A stretch of 64,000 nucleotides of DNA from Winogradskyella eximia. Its GTDB lineage: Bacteria > Bacteroidota > Bacteroidia > Flavobacteriales > Flavobacteriaceae. The stretch spans positions 118,691 to 182,690 of the forward strand of contig NZ_QRDV01000007.1 in NCBI RefSeq assembly GCF_003386165.1, read 5' to 3'. Numbering within the stretch: the stretch's first letter is position 1; every line of letters starts with the position of its first letter. This document shows positions 8,801-18,285 of the stretch, one piece after another. The notes beneath the pieces were generated by a model. The model had not been told where the DNA came from, did not search any database, and saw only the letters and a list, made by a program, of their open reading frames with translations. The translations under genes and the position numbers were made by a program.

Positions 8801-11144
8801 CTGGTGCTGTAAAAGTTACTGTTGGTGAAGGTGAAATTGCTATAGTTGCAGCTGCACTAGATACCGCAGTACAGTCATCAGATAAATTATCTGGGGTTGT
8901 ATTGTCTGATTTCACAACTATTCTGTAGAAATAAGCGTCTGGTACGGTTGGTGTCACTGTTACAGTAGAGCCTGTTGCACCTACTATGTCTTGCCATGGC
9001 GTACTAAAATCTGATGGTAAGAATTGCCATTGAAAACTTAGGCTACCATTACCTGTAAACTCAGATTCTAATAGAAAACTATCCGTACTGCCTTCACAAA
9101 CCTGTAAATAAGATTCTCCATTTACTGTAGTGGTTTGTATAGCTACTTCGCATATAGGAGTTTCATCTACATCTGTAACATTAATTGATAAATTCTGGAG
9201 GGTCTGTGCACCTTGAGAATCTGTGATTAGAACTCTTATATTATAGCCATTATTTCCACCATAATCCTGTGGGTTTTCAAAATCAGGAGCTACAGTAAAA
9301 GTAACCACGCCTGTATTAGCTTCAATATCAAACAAATTACGATCAATTCCATCAATAGTCGATATTGCATATGTTAAATCTAAGCCTGCAAGATCATCTT
9401 CCACATCTGTAGCATCAACATTATAAGCAAATGTTTGATTTTCTTCTACAGATACGGTAATATTATTTCCACCTACTGCCACTGGTGGTGTATTACTCGC
9501 AACCGCAAACACCTCAACATCATCTGATGCTGAACCTGTGCAGCTACTTGCATTTGTAAAAGTATATGTTAGTGTATGCGTATCAACTCCTGCTGCTGTT
9601 GGGTCGAAGCTATAAGTTAGGCCGTTACCATCGTCTGTGACACCAGAGCCACTATAAATACCACCTGTTGGTAATCCGCCACCAAGGTTTGTCTGTACTC
9701 CTGCATCTTCATCTAGGTCTGCTGGTGCTGTGAATGTTACCGTGGGATTTGGGTTCTCTACAGTTGTAACAGAACCTGTACCTATACATCCATTTTCATC
9801 AGTAACTGTAACTGTAAATGTTTCGGCTGTATTTACAGAAATGGTTTGCGTAGTTTCACCAGTTGACCAAAGGTAATTTGTATATGCTCCAGCGTCTAAA
9901 ACGGTTGAGCTGCCTGTACAAAAATTAGTTGCACCGCTTATTGTGGGTGTTGGTAATGCATTTACCGTTATTTCCACATATGTTTGGTTACTATATGAGC
10001 TTGCACAACCATTATAAACATTTAGACTTGATAAAGCATATGTAGTGTCACTTGTTGGATTTACGTCTATACTCCAAGATCCATTTCCTGAGCTATCCAC
10101 AAAAATATAATCAAAATTACCGTTAACATCTTCTGACGATATTGTTAGACTCCAACCCTCATCATCACCTGATTGAAGACCGATTAACGTTACAGTACCG
10201 CCTATTGTTGTACCGTTTCCGTTGCAAATATTACTACTACCAATAACCTCTAGTGTTGCTATTGAAGGATTAGAAACAGTAAAGGAAGGGGAAAAAGCAC
10301 TTTCGCTATTGCCGTCGTAGGCTGTTGCTTGCACAACATCTCCTGGTGAAAAACTAGGGTTAAGAGGGGCAAGCCAATAATTTTCATTACTATTGTTAAG
10401 ATTGTAAACCGTAGCTGTAGAAGCTATACTGCCATTTTTATATATTCTAATAATAGTGCCAACTGGATTAGATGTAAATCCATTTAAATATACACTACTA
10501 GCGCATATAGGACTATTAAGAATTGTTGGGACTTCTAGTGTGTTGCTCACAGCCATAATATCCACGTTAATATTATGGAACCCAAAATTATTTAAATCAG
10601 AAACTCCTGTTGGAGTAATTTTTACCTGAGAAATATCTAGAGCATTAACCGGATTAGAGGTCACCAAAGTTCCACTACCTACACCATAGGTAGTAGGATT
10701 AGAAATAACATCACCATCTTGATTTGTAACTGATATAGTGCCTTGTCCAAGTGTATCATAATCAATACTATTAAGACTGAAGTTTGTAGGGCTTCCATTC
10801 TTCGTAATAGATAACGTGTAAGGCGTCAATGGATCTATAGCACTTAAGTAAAATATAAGATCTCCTCCTCCAAGATGATCGAGCTCTTCATTACCGGAAT
10901 GAAAAACAGTTAATACATAAGTATCGCCTCCACTAACAATCGTTTCTGTAATACTTGTACCATTATCAACAGCTGTATCAATCGTAAAATTCAAGTTTTG
11001 AGCATTACTTTGCCAACTAAAGGCAAGCATTACCAACAGTAAAAACTTTGTTATGCCGTTACGAGCGAGATGAATTGCATCTTTATCGAAAATTGAAAAA
11101 GAGAATTTCTTGTTTTGAAATTGGAATGTTGTTTTTGTTTTCAT
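5889..11144 (-). CDS. Giant modular T9SS adhesin with cadherin, DUF5011, PKD and RGRGG modules
   Basis: 1751 residues with a long signal peptide ending near SNAQ (residues 1-49). From N to C: an Ig-like/CHU-type region (~200-460); a first TFTAPADLDEDAG module (~462-545); a cadherin-like domain (~550-660, EENQTFAYNVDATD, VAPDFENPQDY); an Ig-like domain; a second TFTAPADLDEDAG module (~775-852); DUF5011 domain 1 (~855-938); a ~175-residue beta-sandwich (WERMSFGQSFVVP…DNYYFILTPETYDD); DUF5011 domain 2 (~1118-1198); two RGRGG modules (~1204-1386 and ~1475-1655) around a PKD domain; and a type A T9SS sorting domain (~1668-1751, LSPNPTSGY…LIKI). No catalytic motif was seen. Likely a surface adhesin or glycan-binding scaffold (inference). 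It is closely related at its 3' end to the convergent gene at 2-2464. Confidence 0.88.
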   Translation of the reverse strand: MKTKTTFQFQNKKFSFSIFDKDAIHLARNGITKFLLLVMLAFSWQSNAQNLNFTIDTAVDNGTSITETIVSGGDTYVLTVFHSGNEELDHLGGGDLIFYLSAIDPLTPYTLSITKNGSPTNFSLNSIDYDTLGQGTISVTNQDGDVISNPTTYGVGSGTLVTSNPVNALDISQVKITPTGVSDLNNFGFHNINVDIMAVSNTLEVPTILNSPICASSVYLNGFTSNPVGTIIRIYKNGSIASTATVYNLNNSNENYWLAPLNPSFSPGDVVQATAYDGNSESAFSPSFTVSNPSIATLEVIGSSNICNGNGTTIGGTVTLIGLQSGDDEGWSLTISSEDVNGNFDYIFVDSSGNGSWSIDVNPTSDTTYALSSLNVYNGCASSYSNQTYVEITVNALPTPTISGATNFCTGSSTVLDAGAYTNYLWSTGETTQTISVNTAETFTVTVTDENGCIGTGSVTTVENPNPTVTFTAPADLDEDAGVQTNLGGGLPTGGIYSGSGVTDDGNGLTYSFDPTAAGVDTHTLTYTFTNASSCTGSASDDVEVFAVASNTPPVAVGGNNITVSVEENQTFAYNVDATDVEDDLAGLDLTYAISTIDGIDRNLFDIEANTGVVTFTVAPDFENPQDYGGNNGYNIRVLITDSQGAQTLQNLSINVTDVDETPICEVAIQTTTVNGESYLQVCEGSTDSFLLESEFTGNGSLSFQWQFLPSDFSTPWQDIVGATGSTVTVTPTVPDAYFYRIVVKSDNTTPDNLSDDCTAVSSAAATIAISPSPTVTFTAPADLDEDAGVQTGLGGGLPTGGIYSGPGVTDDGNGLTYSFDPAVAGVDTHTLTYTFTNASGCTGSASDNVEVLMVEIDETAPIITLLGDNPIELNVGDTYQEFGATALDDVDGDLTDTIVIDASAVDTSTAGNYMVTYNVSDAAANAATEVTRMVNVNDTLVFIEPCINRIPQIENNVWTGGIASVPWERMSFGQSFVVPIGVNEIDGITLAFFDLRADYKFTLKLYKGLTTDGLDPVIASSSIYAQASSEESNSGYEVQFQFANTLSLIPGDNYYFILTPETYDDYHGYGGYALNSTPWANPYPDGASFQLNDDGTFYHHDANADITFSIYKCGPDIIDETAPIITLLGDNPIELNVGDTYEEFGATALDDVDGDLTDTIIIDASAIDTSTAGNYTVTYNVSDAAGNAATEVIRIVNVNAPSAITDNDPDENSNLALLDEAILSGSVSNGRGTPQAILYDPLINDYHIITDYNEYGVGFGENLGRPDADNGFKWQVDWSTPKAINYVTFGGAYYNQPQPNAMWRISYLNNEEWITLDEGQGGWIDSGIYEWDGTASPAITAEALRVQVYSDGETDLVSIHLRGRGGISNRTNDSNTATKATLIQYLAPVGTPIANFTAATDALNVTFDSSTTIEDGSIVNYQWNFGDGNTSNSGPIVVHNYASPGIYVVTLQVTDNDGLVGTISKEVTVSDGTAVNEPDESINLALLEDATVTGSTSEGRGRPQAILYDPSIDDYFIRTDWNEYGVAFGQNLGRPEADNGFVWQVDWTVPKAINYVTFGGTYANQPQPNAMWRVSYLNNDEWITIEEGQGGWIDSGIYEWDGRYESTITAAALRVQVYSDGETDLVSIHLRGRGGISNYRNDSGTETKATLIQYLPEAPQVPLRPENMSDLMKLSPNPTSGYAWLSFEEVTEIESIEIYDLTGRMVKRFNGGEIDKKGKQISVQGLPNGVYTVKASTSKGELYQKKLIKI
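7105..7244 (-). repeat. Arm 2 of near-identical inverted repeat in surface-protein modules
   Basis: Reverse complement of 1913-2052 with two mismatches over 140 bases. It lies in the third RGRGG module, the first of the two in the 1751-residue adhesin. Confidence 0.9.
7681..7781 (-). repeat. Direct repeat copy A within DUF5011 domain 2
   Basis: These 101 bases match 8467-8567 with one mismatch (C/G at the residue that differs, YEEFG against YQEFG). The repeats are 786 bases apart in the same gene and encode the start of each DUF5011 domain. Confidence 0.9.
8467..8567 (-). repeat. Direct repeat copy B within DUF5011 domain 1
   Basis: Partner of 7681-7781, same orientation, one mismatch in 101 bases. 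The intervening 786 bases are a multiple of three, so a deletion or duplication by recombination between the copies would keep the reading frame. Confidence 0.9.
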
Positions 11145-11516
11145 ACTAAGATAATTGTTTTAGTTCAACAGAAAACACTTCTAAATACTGAAAATGCACA
11201 AAAGACCACACCAGTTTATGGTGCAGCCTAAATGCAATTTCTCTATGTAAATTGTGTTGTAATGTTGAGGGTTGATTAATTAATAGCTTGTTAAAATTAA
11301 GCATTAAAAATCAGTAAATCAGACCCTTATAATAAAAAATCGACGAATTGTATTAGAAATCGGTTTTGTAGGAATTGTTTTCTGTAAAAAGTAAATAAAT
11401 GCGTTTAAATAAGGTCCAAAATACTCTTAAAAGCCACCAAAACACCCCTTAAAACACTGAAAACAAATGCTCTATTTTAAAATAAATGCTTAAACTAAAA
11501 TTTACCGACTAATGCA
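11145..11516. other. Intergenic region between giant adhesin and SprF-like gene
   Basis: 372 AT-rich bases upstream of the adhesin and downstream of the SprF-like gene, both on the minus strand. It should hold the adhesin promoter and 5' leader. I found no TAnnTTTG box, no convincing terminator hairpin, no RNA gene and no small reading frame that I would defend. Confidence 0.5.
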
Positions 11517-12521
11517 TTAACGCTTTCGATTGCGATTAGTAGGACAACTACGACAACGCGACATGTAGGTAAGCGAAAACTCGTACACTCCATTGGTATT
11601 CCCAATTTTTGAAATATTGGCATCATATGACAACCCGAATCTAAAATTGGTGTATTCTAATCCTAGAAATCCATTTAATGAGGTGACCAAATGGCTGTTA
11701 TTATCATTACGGGCTGGATTTGTAGCTGCTGTAAGACCTAATAAAAATTGATTCACCTGAAACAAAGTACCAACATCTAAACGGTTATACTGACCTTGTT
11801 GCATGTAGTTCACTGTCATCATTATATTATAATCTATCATAAACGGAAAACGATAATTACCATGTATAGAATAAAAGATGTCTAAGGGTACATTTTCATC
11901 TCTTAGGAACGAAATATTTGGTCGGTTTAAGTGTTTTGCCGAAATCCCAAACCAGTATGTGGTACCGTTGTAGCCCTGTTTCTCGAAAACAAAACCAGAA
12001 GACACATCGAAAAAGAATACATTTTCTGTATTACCACTAAATGGATCTACAGAGACAGAAGCAATTTCTCCTGTATTAATATTAATTTGATCGGCAAGCG
12101 TTAAACTTTTAAACCCAATATCTTTAAATCCAAAACCAACTTCTATCGCTGGTCTAAAATACCAACCACCATTAAGATTTACACGATGCATATAATTTAC
12201 ATTCGCTTGATAATAATTATAATTGCTAAACGATTCATTTTGCCATAATGCACTAAACCCTATTCCTGAACCTGAGGCATTTTTGTTTTCGTAAGATTTA
12301 TTGATATAAAAATATTGTGTTCGCACTTTTAAACCTAAGTTAGGCCATTGCGTTCTGCTTAGCAGACCTGCACTAATTCTGTCATTATCCTCAAAACCAG
12401 AAAATCCTGGATTTATGGTTTCTTGTATATAGTTAGACTGTGTAAATATTGGGTCTTGAGCATTAGAATTAAAACCTAATAAAACCGCTATAATGATTGT
12501 AATTTGTGTTCTTAGTGTCAT
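11517..12521 (-). CDS. PorP/SprF-family type IX secretion outer membrane protein
   Basis: The start is placed at the ATG at 12521 (MTLRTQITIIIAVLLGFNSNAQ, a clean signal peptide), 7 bases after the stop of the SprB-like gene. The longer frame from 12629 would overlap that gene by about 100 bases and bury the signal. The mature protein begins with DPIFTQSNYIQETINPGFSG, the hallmark opening of PorP/SprF proteins (…P.f.qy….iNPA.aG), and continues as alternating strands of an outer membrane barrel over ~310 residues. Known family role: in Flavobacterium johnsoniae SprF is needed for surface delivery of the motility adhesin SprB. Encoded directly behind a SprB-like adhesin, this one is most likely the dedicated partner for that protein. 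Confidence 0.87.
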   Translation of the reverse strand: MTLRTQITIIIAVLLGFNSNAQDPIFTQSNYIQETINPGFSGFEDNDRISAGLLSRTQWPNLGLKVRTQYFYINKSYENKNASGSGIGFSALWQNESFSNYNYYQANVNYMHRVNLNGGWYFRPAIEVGFGFKDIGFKSLTLADQININTGEIASVSVDPFSGNTENVFFFDVSSGFVFEKQGYNGTTYWFGISAKHLNRPNISFLRDENVPLDIFYSIHGNYRFPFMIDYNIMMTVNYMQQGQYNRLDVGTLFQVNQFLLGLTAATNPARNDNNSHLVTSLNGFLGLEYTNFRFGLSYDANISKIGNTNGVYEFSLTYMSRCRSCPTNRNRKR

Positions 12522-12528
12522 TCTGGTT

Positions 12529-15500
12529 TTATTTGATAAATATAAAAGCTCCTTGTTTTTTAATCTCATTTCCGTAGAAGGTCTTAGCTGTAAACGTGTA
12601 ATAATAATTACCATTTTCGGCTTCTTCATCTTTTACTTTTCCGTCCCAACCTCTAATAGCATCTCCTGTTTCATTATAAATTAGACTTCCCCAAGTATCG
12701 TAAACATTCATTTCTAAACTATTAAGTCCAATAAAAACAGGACCGAAGAAATCATTAATGCCATCGTCGTTTGGTGTAAAAGCATCTGGCATTACCAATT
12801 TGTAGCCTTCTTCAATGATTAGAGTAATTGTTTTTTGGTACACACAACCATAAGGATAAGTAACCGTTTGTATTACCACATAACTGCCTGGAGTAAAATA
12901 CGTGTGAACAGGGTTTTCTTCCCCTGAAAAACTACCATCTCCAAAGTCCCAGAGAATGGTTTCGTATTGTCCTGTAGCTGTATTTATAAATTCAATAGGA
13001 TCTTGAATAGCATAAAGGCCGTAGTTTAAAAAGCCGTAAGACGTGGTATCAAAACCTGCATCTCCTAAGACCGTTAATTCTACATTAAATGTGTAATTAA
13101 TTGAACAACCGAAACTGTCCGTGACTTCTAAAATGACTAATCCATTTTCGTCTGTAGTCATCAATTCATTATTAGGACCACTAACAGTGCCATCAGACCA
13201 ATTGTATTGAAATGGAGGTACTCCTCCACTTGCCACAGCTACAAAAGTTTGATCTATAGTTTTGGTATCGCAATTGACCTCAACTTGTTCTTCAACATTT
13301 AAAACCAATGGCTCAAAACGTGTGACCTCCCAACTGCCATCTACCATACAACCATTAGCATCCGTAACCGTAGCTGTATATGTATTTGGTGGTACGTCAC
13401 TTAAATCTTCTGTAATTGCACCATTAGACCAAGCTACATCAAAAGGAGGTGTTCCTCCTTGTATAAGCAAATTAACAGCTCCGCTATTGGTATCTTCACA
13501 ATCTAAAGCATTAACAATTGTCGCAGAAAGCTCTAATGGTAAAATATTAAATATGGTAAAGCTCTCTTGAATAACACAAGGTATACCATCCGTAATGGTT
13601 ACCGTATATGTACCAGGACCTAAATTATTACGCTCTGTACCAGCTGTAGCATCATCATCCCAAACCAAATTGATAGGGTCAATGCCACCGACAAAATTCA
13701 GCGTTATGCTTGCGTCATTTTCACCAGCACAAGTCATTTGTGTGATTTCAGGATCTATTAAAAAAACAGGTGGTTCATCTAAAACCACAGGAAACTGACG
13801 TTCGCAATTTTCCGCATCTGTTATGGTTATTGTATATGTTCCTCCAGATAAATTGGTTTGACTATTTCCGGTGCCTAAATTACTCCAAGCGATTGTGTAA
13901 GGAGCTACTCCACCCGAAATAGAATTAATTGTTATAGAACCATCATTATCTCCATAACACACTATTTGTGTGACACTGAGATCTATTTCAATTTGGTCAT
14001 TTTGAAGAATTTCTACTTCTAAAGTTTCCACACAACCAGAATTATCTGTAACCGTGAGGTTGTAAATTCCTGCAAATAATGTATCTATGTTCTGATTTGT
14101 ACTCGAAAAACCATCTGGTCCAGACCAGTTATAACTATAATCTGTACGACCACCAATAACGTTTACCGAAATTGCGCCTGTAGCATCACCAAAACATAAG
14201 ACATCTGTTTTAGCATCTAATGTTACTTCTAATTCATCTGGTTCTTCTACGCTAAAACTAAGTGCTATTGGTCCACAAGAATTAAAATCTGTAACAGAAA
14301 TAACATAATCTCCTGGCCCAAGATTAGATATATCCTCGTCTGTAGAAAATGGATTTCCATCTAAAGTCCAAGTGTAAGCATAAGGTGGCGTACCGCCTGA
14401 AACATCTATTCCTATTTCACCATCATTTGCAGCGAAGCATGAAATGGTTTCTACATCGAAATCTACCGTACTAAAAACCAATTCATCTGGCTCAGTAATT
14501 GTTATAATTTCTGTGTACGGACAACCACCATCATCTTGAATATCTAAAGTATATGTACCAGCTTCAAGATTAAAAATATCTTCGTCTGTGCTTGAAAAAC
14601 CGTTGAGTCCTGTCCAAGTGATGTTATAGGCATTGCCTGTTGTAAAAGGCACACCTCCAACTATGGCAATTTCTATGGCTGCTGTATTAACTTGAAAACA
14701 TAAATTGTGAGTGACTGTGGATGTTACGGAAATTGAAGGATTAACTGTAACCACGACTTCAAAATCCATACCTGGACAATTTCCTGAAACTGGTGTTACA
14801 GTATATGTTACTGTAGCAGGAGTTAATGTTGCGTTTTCTAATAATTGAGATACCGTTGCTATTGGCACCAATTGCTCAGTTGCTCCTGTAATACTTCCTG
14901 CAGGACTAACCACTGGAGTCGTCCATGTGTATAATGTATTTAATGGCACAATATCACCCGTATTGGTTGTGTCTGGAATAAATTCAAATGTGTTACCACT
15001 ACAAATTAATATAGCTGCATCATCTATAATTGGTGTTTCATTGACTATGATTTCTGCCGTGTTAGATATTATCTCTGTACAACCACCAGAACTAAACGTG
15101 ATTATGGCATAATAATACGTTGTTCCTATTGACGTTACATCAGGATTATATGTCGCTGAATTTGCGCCTGTAATAGCTGTTCCTGTTGTGGTATCATCTA
15201 CAGGGTTTAAATACCACTGATATGTTGCTGTTCCTGTTCCATTAGTATAAGCTACAGTTAATGCAGACGTGGTTTCACCCAAACATAATTCATCTGAAAT
15301 AGGTTGAGTACTAAACTGTGCTCCAGCACTAATTTCAACCTCAGCTATAGCACTTGTAACTTCACAGCCTGAAACATCTTGAGTTACTATACAGTAATAA
15401 TAAAGCGTCCCAACAGCAGTTGTTGGAGCTGTATAAATGCTGGAGGTTGCTCCTGCTATTAATGTCCCAGAAGTCGTATTGTTTACCGTATTTACATACC

Positions 15501-18285
15501 ATTGGTAAGATAAACTTCCTAAGCCTCCAGAAACAATAACTTCTAAATCTTGAACAGGAGAATTTTGACATAAACTTTGAAAACCAAATGGTTCTGTAGT
15601 TACCACAGGATCGGTAACCACCTCAATTTCTGAAATATCACTTATGAGCATTGAACAACCATTAGATACAAATGAGACTTCAACATAATAATAAAACGTC
15701 CCAACCGTATTGAACACTGGAGGTGTATAATTTGAAGCTGTTGCACCAGAAATTAATGCGCCACCAGTATTACTATTTGTACTATTACTAAACCATTGAT
15801 AGGTCGCAATACCTGAACCTCCAGAAATAACCACTGACAGTTCTTCTGAAGTACCTCCAACACATATAGACTGAGTTACCAAAGGTTGCGTGTCTATTTG
15901 TGGAGCATTAGCGACTTCAATTTCTGCAGTGTCGGAAATAATTTCGTTACAGCCACCAGAAGAAAACGTAATAATAACGTAATAATAAGTAATGCCTACT
16001 GTATCTGTTGGCGGAGAAAATGTTGCTGATGTAGCGCCTGCAATAGCAGTACCTGATGTGGTATTATTAGCTGTATTTTCATACCATTGGTAAACAGGAG
16101 TGCCTATGCCTTGGTATGCAACGGATAAATCTGCGGTTGTACCATTTTGGCATACTCCATTAGATATCGGCTGCACCGTAACTAATGGTGCAGGTTCTAC
16201 AGTAATCACAAAATCTAAAGTCGCTCCTTCACAACCATCAATATCTGGTGTCACAGTATATTCTAAGTTAATTGGATTGGTTGTTGTATTGATTATGGTT
16301 TGTACCGGAATTGTATTAGACGTTCCACTTGGTATATAACCTGTAAGTCCTGCAGGACTATTAGAAACCCAATTGAATGTTGTACTCGCATCATCTGAGG
16401 TTAAATTAATAGCAGCAGTTGATGCACCAGAACATATAGTTTGTAAAGTATCTGTATTAGTAATTGTAGGAGATTCGTTAATAGAGAACATTTCTGTTTC
16501 TGTGGTTGTTCCACAACTATTAGTCACACTAAATGTAATGGTATAATCCCCTACCGTTGTATAAGTTATAGTCCCAGGATCTAACTGATCTGAAGTTGCT
16601 GGTGTACCTCCTGGAAACAGCCAACTATAGATTATAGTGTCTGATGCTGGTGCACAAGTATCAACAACAGCCACAGGAATAAAAGTCAATGAACCACAGG
16701 CATCTTCAATTGGATCTAAGGTTGCAGTTGGTGGTTGTTTGACTTCAATAAATTGAGAGGTTATAAAATCTCCACAAGAATTTGTAGCAGTCATCACTAG
16801 CTCATACGTTCCTGCTGTATCAAATTGAAACGATGGATTTTTAGAATTTTCATCTGTGCCATTTGTAAAACTCCAAGATTCTGAAGTGCCACAAAATTCA
16901 GAAGTATAAATAACTTCCCATGCATATGTTGGAATAATACAACTCACAGATTCATCAGTAGAATTTGTTACCGTTACAGCTAATGGTGAACAACCTTCAT
17001 CAACATCTGTAGTAAAAACAGGATTCAATGGAGCTTCAATGCAAATTTCTTGGGTAATAGGCGCTGTTATACCACAATAATTCTCAGCATATAACGAAAT
17101 CGTAAAAGTGCCAAACGTGGTATAAGAATGCACAGGTTCAAAATCCGTATAGGTTGTACCATCTCCCATATCCCAATACCAATTGGCATTTGTTGTACAA
17201 TTAATATTGAAACCGCCTATAGACGTATTAGTAATTGGTACATTTACATTAATACAAGCACTCTCTTCTATTTCAAAACTAACTTCAGGTTTTTTATAAA
17301 CCGTAATAGGACCTGCTGTTAAATTAGATGTTCCACAAGATGTAATAATATCTAAAAGAATTGTATAACTAGAATTTGGACAGTTAGATTCGGTATAAGT
17401 ATGCGGAATAGGAAAATTGTCAGATGCAGCCGGATTAGCACTGTTGTAATATGTTGAAGCTTCTAAGTCTCCTTGAGTTAGAATAAACGTTGTGCCATCA
17501 CCAAAATCAATATCATATAATGTATCAGGAGGATTCTCTCCCCAATTACTGATTTTAAACTCTAATGGACTTACAGGTAAGCATAAATCTACAGTGCCTC
17601 CAGGTGTTACTATACCACCAGTAGGATTGCTAGAATTACTAACTAGATACGATTTATTTGTAACACAACCGTTAGTACCTGTCGCGCTAATTACCATATT
17701 AAATGAGCCCAAAGTTAAATAGGTATGTGCAATAGGAAACGTTATATCACTTTCTGAATTTCCGTCACCCCAATTTATCGAATATGATGTCACACAACTA
17801 TCTGAAACCGAATCATTCTCAACCGTAATACTATATTCTATTGTAGTAGCATTACAATTTTCAAAAGGAGTTCCAAAATTAGCGTCTGGGTCAATAAAAT
17901 TAATATTTGGTCTTTGCTTAACCGTTATCGATTGAGAGGTGGTACTAGCCTCTCCATTATCGTCTGTTACTGTAAGGGTAACATTAAAGTTTTGTGTGCC
18001 ACATCCAAGTGCAATAAAGGAATGATTAGGATTAGCTTGCGTCGAAGTGCCACCATCACCAAAATTCCAAGCATAATCAAAAGGACCGTTACCCGTTACT
18101 GTAGAAGTAAAGGATACACTTTGACCAGAACATACATTATTATTGTTAAAAACAAAACTGACAGTTGGAGGAGCTACATCGTAAGCTCCAACTCTCTTAT
18201 TATCACTAGTGTTATTCAGAGCAATTGCTGAACTAACGATAATAAAAAAAATTAGAAAAAAATTAATATACTTTTTATTCTTCAT
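12529..18285 (-). CDS. SprB-like giant adhesin with PKD, Ig-like and SprB repeats, T9SS type B sorting domain
   Basis: 1918 residues with an N-terminal signal (MKNKKYINFFLIFFIIVSSA). About six PKD-like domains fill residues ~40-620 (YAWNFGDGGTS, INWGDGNSE, DIDFGDGTT, WYWDMGDGTT…). Four tandem ~95-residue Ig-like repeats follow (~705-1080, each with YQWY/F and a TYYY/FYYY strand). Seven ~75-residue SprB repeats come next (~1181-1728, pattern CFGD…G.I.v.v.GG.PPY.Y.W…). After a further PKD domain (ILWDFGDGSFSG), the last ~90 residues (MPDAFTPNDDGINDFF … NGNYYYTFTA … GAFIFIK) are a gliding-motility-associated type B T9SS sorting domain. By family knowledge this is a mobile surface adhesin of the SprB type, exported by T9SS. 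It is shorter than F. johnsoniae SprB (about 6500 residues), so it may serve attachment or a specific surface rather than general gliding. Confidence 0.9.
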   Translation of the reverse strand: MKNKKYINFFLIFFIIVSSAIALNNTSDNKRVGAYDVAPPTVSFVFNNNNVCSGQSVSFTSTVTGNGPFDYAWNFGDGGTSTQANPNHSFIALGCGTQNFNVTLTVTDDNGEASTTSQSITVKQRPNINFIDPDANFGTPFENCNATTIEYSITVENDSVSDSCVTSYSINWGDGNSESDITFPIAHTYLTLGSFNMVISATGTNGCVTNKSYLVSNSSNPTGGIVTPGGTVDLCLPVSPLEFKISNWGENPPDTLYDIDFGDGTTFILTQGDLEASTYYNSANPAASDNFPIPHTYTESNCPNSSYTILLDIITSCGTSNLTAGPITVYKKPEVSFEIEESACINVNVPITNTSIGGFNINCTTNANWYWDMGDGTTYTDFEPVHSYTTFGTFTISLYAENYCGITAPITQEICIEAPLNPVFTTDVDEGCSPLAVTVTNSTDESVSCIIPTYAWEVIYTSEFCGTSESWSFTNGTDENSKNPSFQFDTAGTYELVMTATNSCGDFITSQFIEVKQPPTATLDPIEDACGSLTFIPVAVVDTCAPASDTIIYSWLFPGGTPATSDQLDPGTITYTTVGDYTITFSVTNSCGTTTETEMFSINESPTITNTDTLQTICSGASTAAINLTSDDASTTFNWVSNSPAGLTGYIPSGTSNTIPVQTIINTTTNPINLEYTVTPDIDGCEGATLDFVITVEPAPLVTVQPISNGVCQNGTTADLSVAYQGIGTPVYQWYENTANNTTSGTAIAGATSATFSPPTDTVGITYYYVIITFSSGGCNEIISDTAEIEVANAPQIDTQPLVTQSICVGGTSEELSVVISGGSGIATYQWFSNSTNSNTGGALISGATASNYTPPVFNTVGTFYYYVEVSFVSNGCSMLISDISEIEVVTDPVVTTEPFGFQSLCQNSPVQDLEVIVSGGLGSLSYQWYVNTVNNTTSGTLIAGATSSIYTAPTTAVGTLYYYCIVTQDVSGCEVTSAIAEVEISAGAQFSTQPISDELCLGETTSALTVAYTNGTGTATYQWYLNPVDDTTTGTAITGANSATYNPDVTSIGTTYYYAIITFSSGGCTEIISNTAEIIVNETPIIDDAAILICSGNTFEFIPDTTNTGDIVPLNTLYTWTTPVVSPAGSITGATEQLVPIATVSQLLENATLTPATVTYTVTPVSGNCPGMDFEVVVTVNPSISVTSTVTHNLCFQVNTAAIEIAIVGGVPFTTGNAYNITWTGLNGFSSTDEDIFNLEAGTYTLDIQDDGGCPYTEIITITEPDELVFSTVDFDVETISCFAANDGEIGIDVSGGTPPYAYTWTLDGNPFSTDEDISNLGPGDYVISVTDFNSCGPIALSFSVEEPDELEVTLDAKTDVLCFGDATGAISVNVIGGRTDYSYNWSGPDGFSSTNQNIDTLFAGIYNLTVTDNSGCVETLEVEILQNDQIEIDLSVTQIVCYGDNDGSITINSISGGVAPYTIAWSNLGTGNSQTNLSGGTYTITITDAENCERQFPVVLDEPPVFLIDPEITQMTCAGENDASITLNFVGGIDPINLVWDDDATAGTERNNLGPGTYTVTITDGIPCVIQESFTIFNILPLELSATIVNALDCEDTNSGAVNLLIQGGTPPFDVAWSNGAITEDLSDVPPNTYTATVTDANGCMVDGSWEVTRFEPLVLNVEEQVEVNCDTKTIDQTFVAVASGGVPPFQYNWSDGTVSGPNNELMTTDENGLVILEVTDSFGCSINYTFNVELTVLGDAGFDTTSYGFLNYGLYAIQDPIEFINTATGQYETILWDFGDGSFSGEENPVHTYFTPGSYVVIQTVTYPYGCVYQKTITLIIEEGYKLVMPDAFTPNDDGINDFFGPVFIGLNSLEMNVYDTWGSLIYNETGDAIRGWDGKVKDEEAENGNYYYTFTAKTFYGNEIKKQGAFIFIK

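Noticed and set aside
12522..12629. Longer N-terminus for the SprF-like protein
   Set aside because: It would overlap the SprB-like gene by about 100 bases, has no signal peptide at its start, and the ATG at 12521 gives a clean one.
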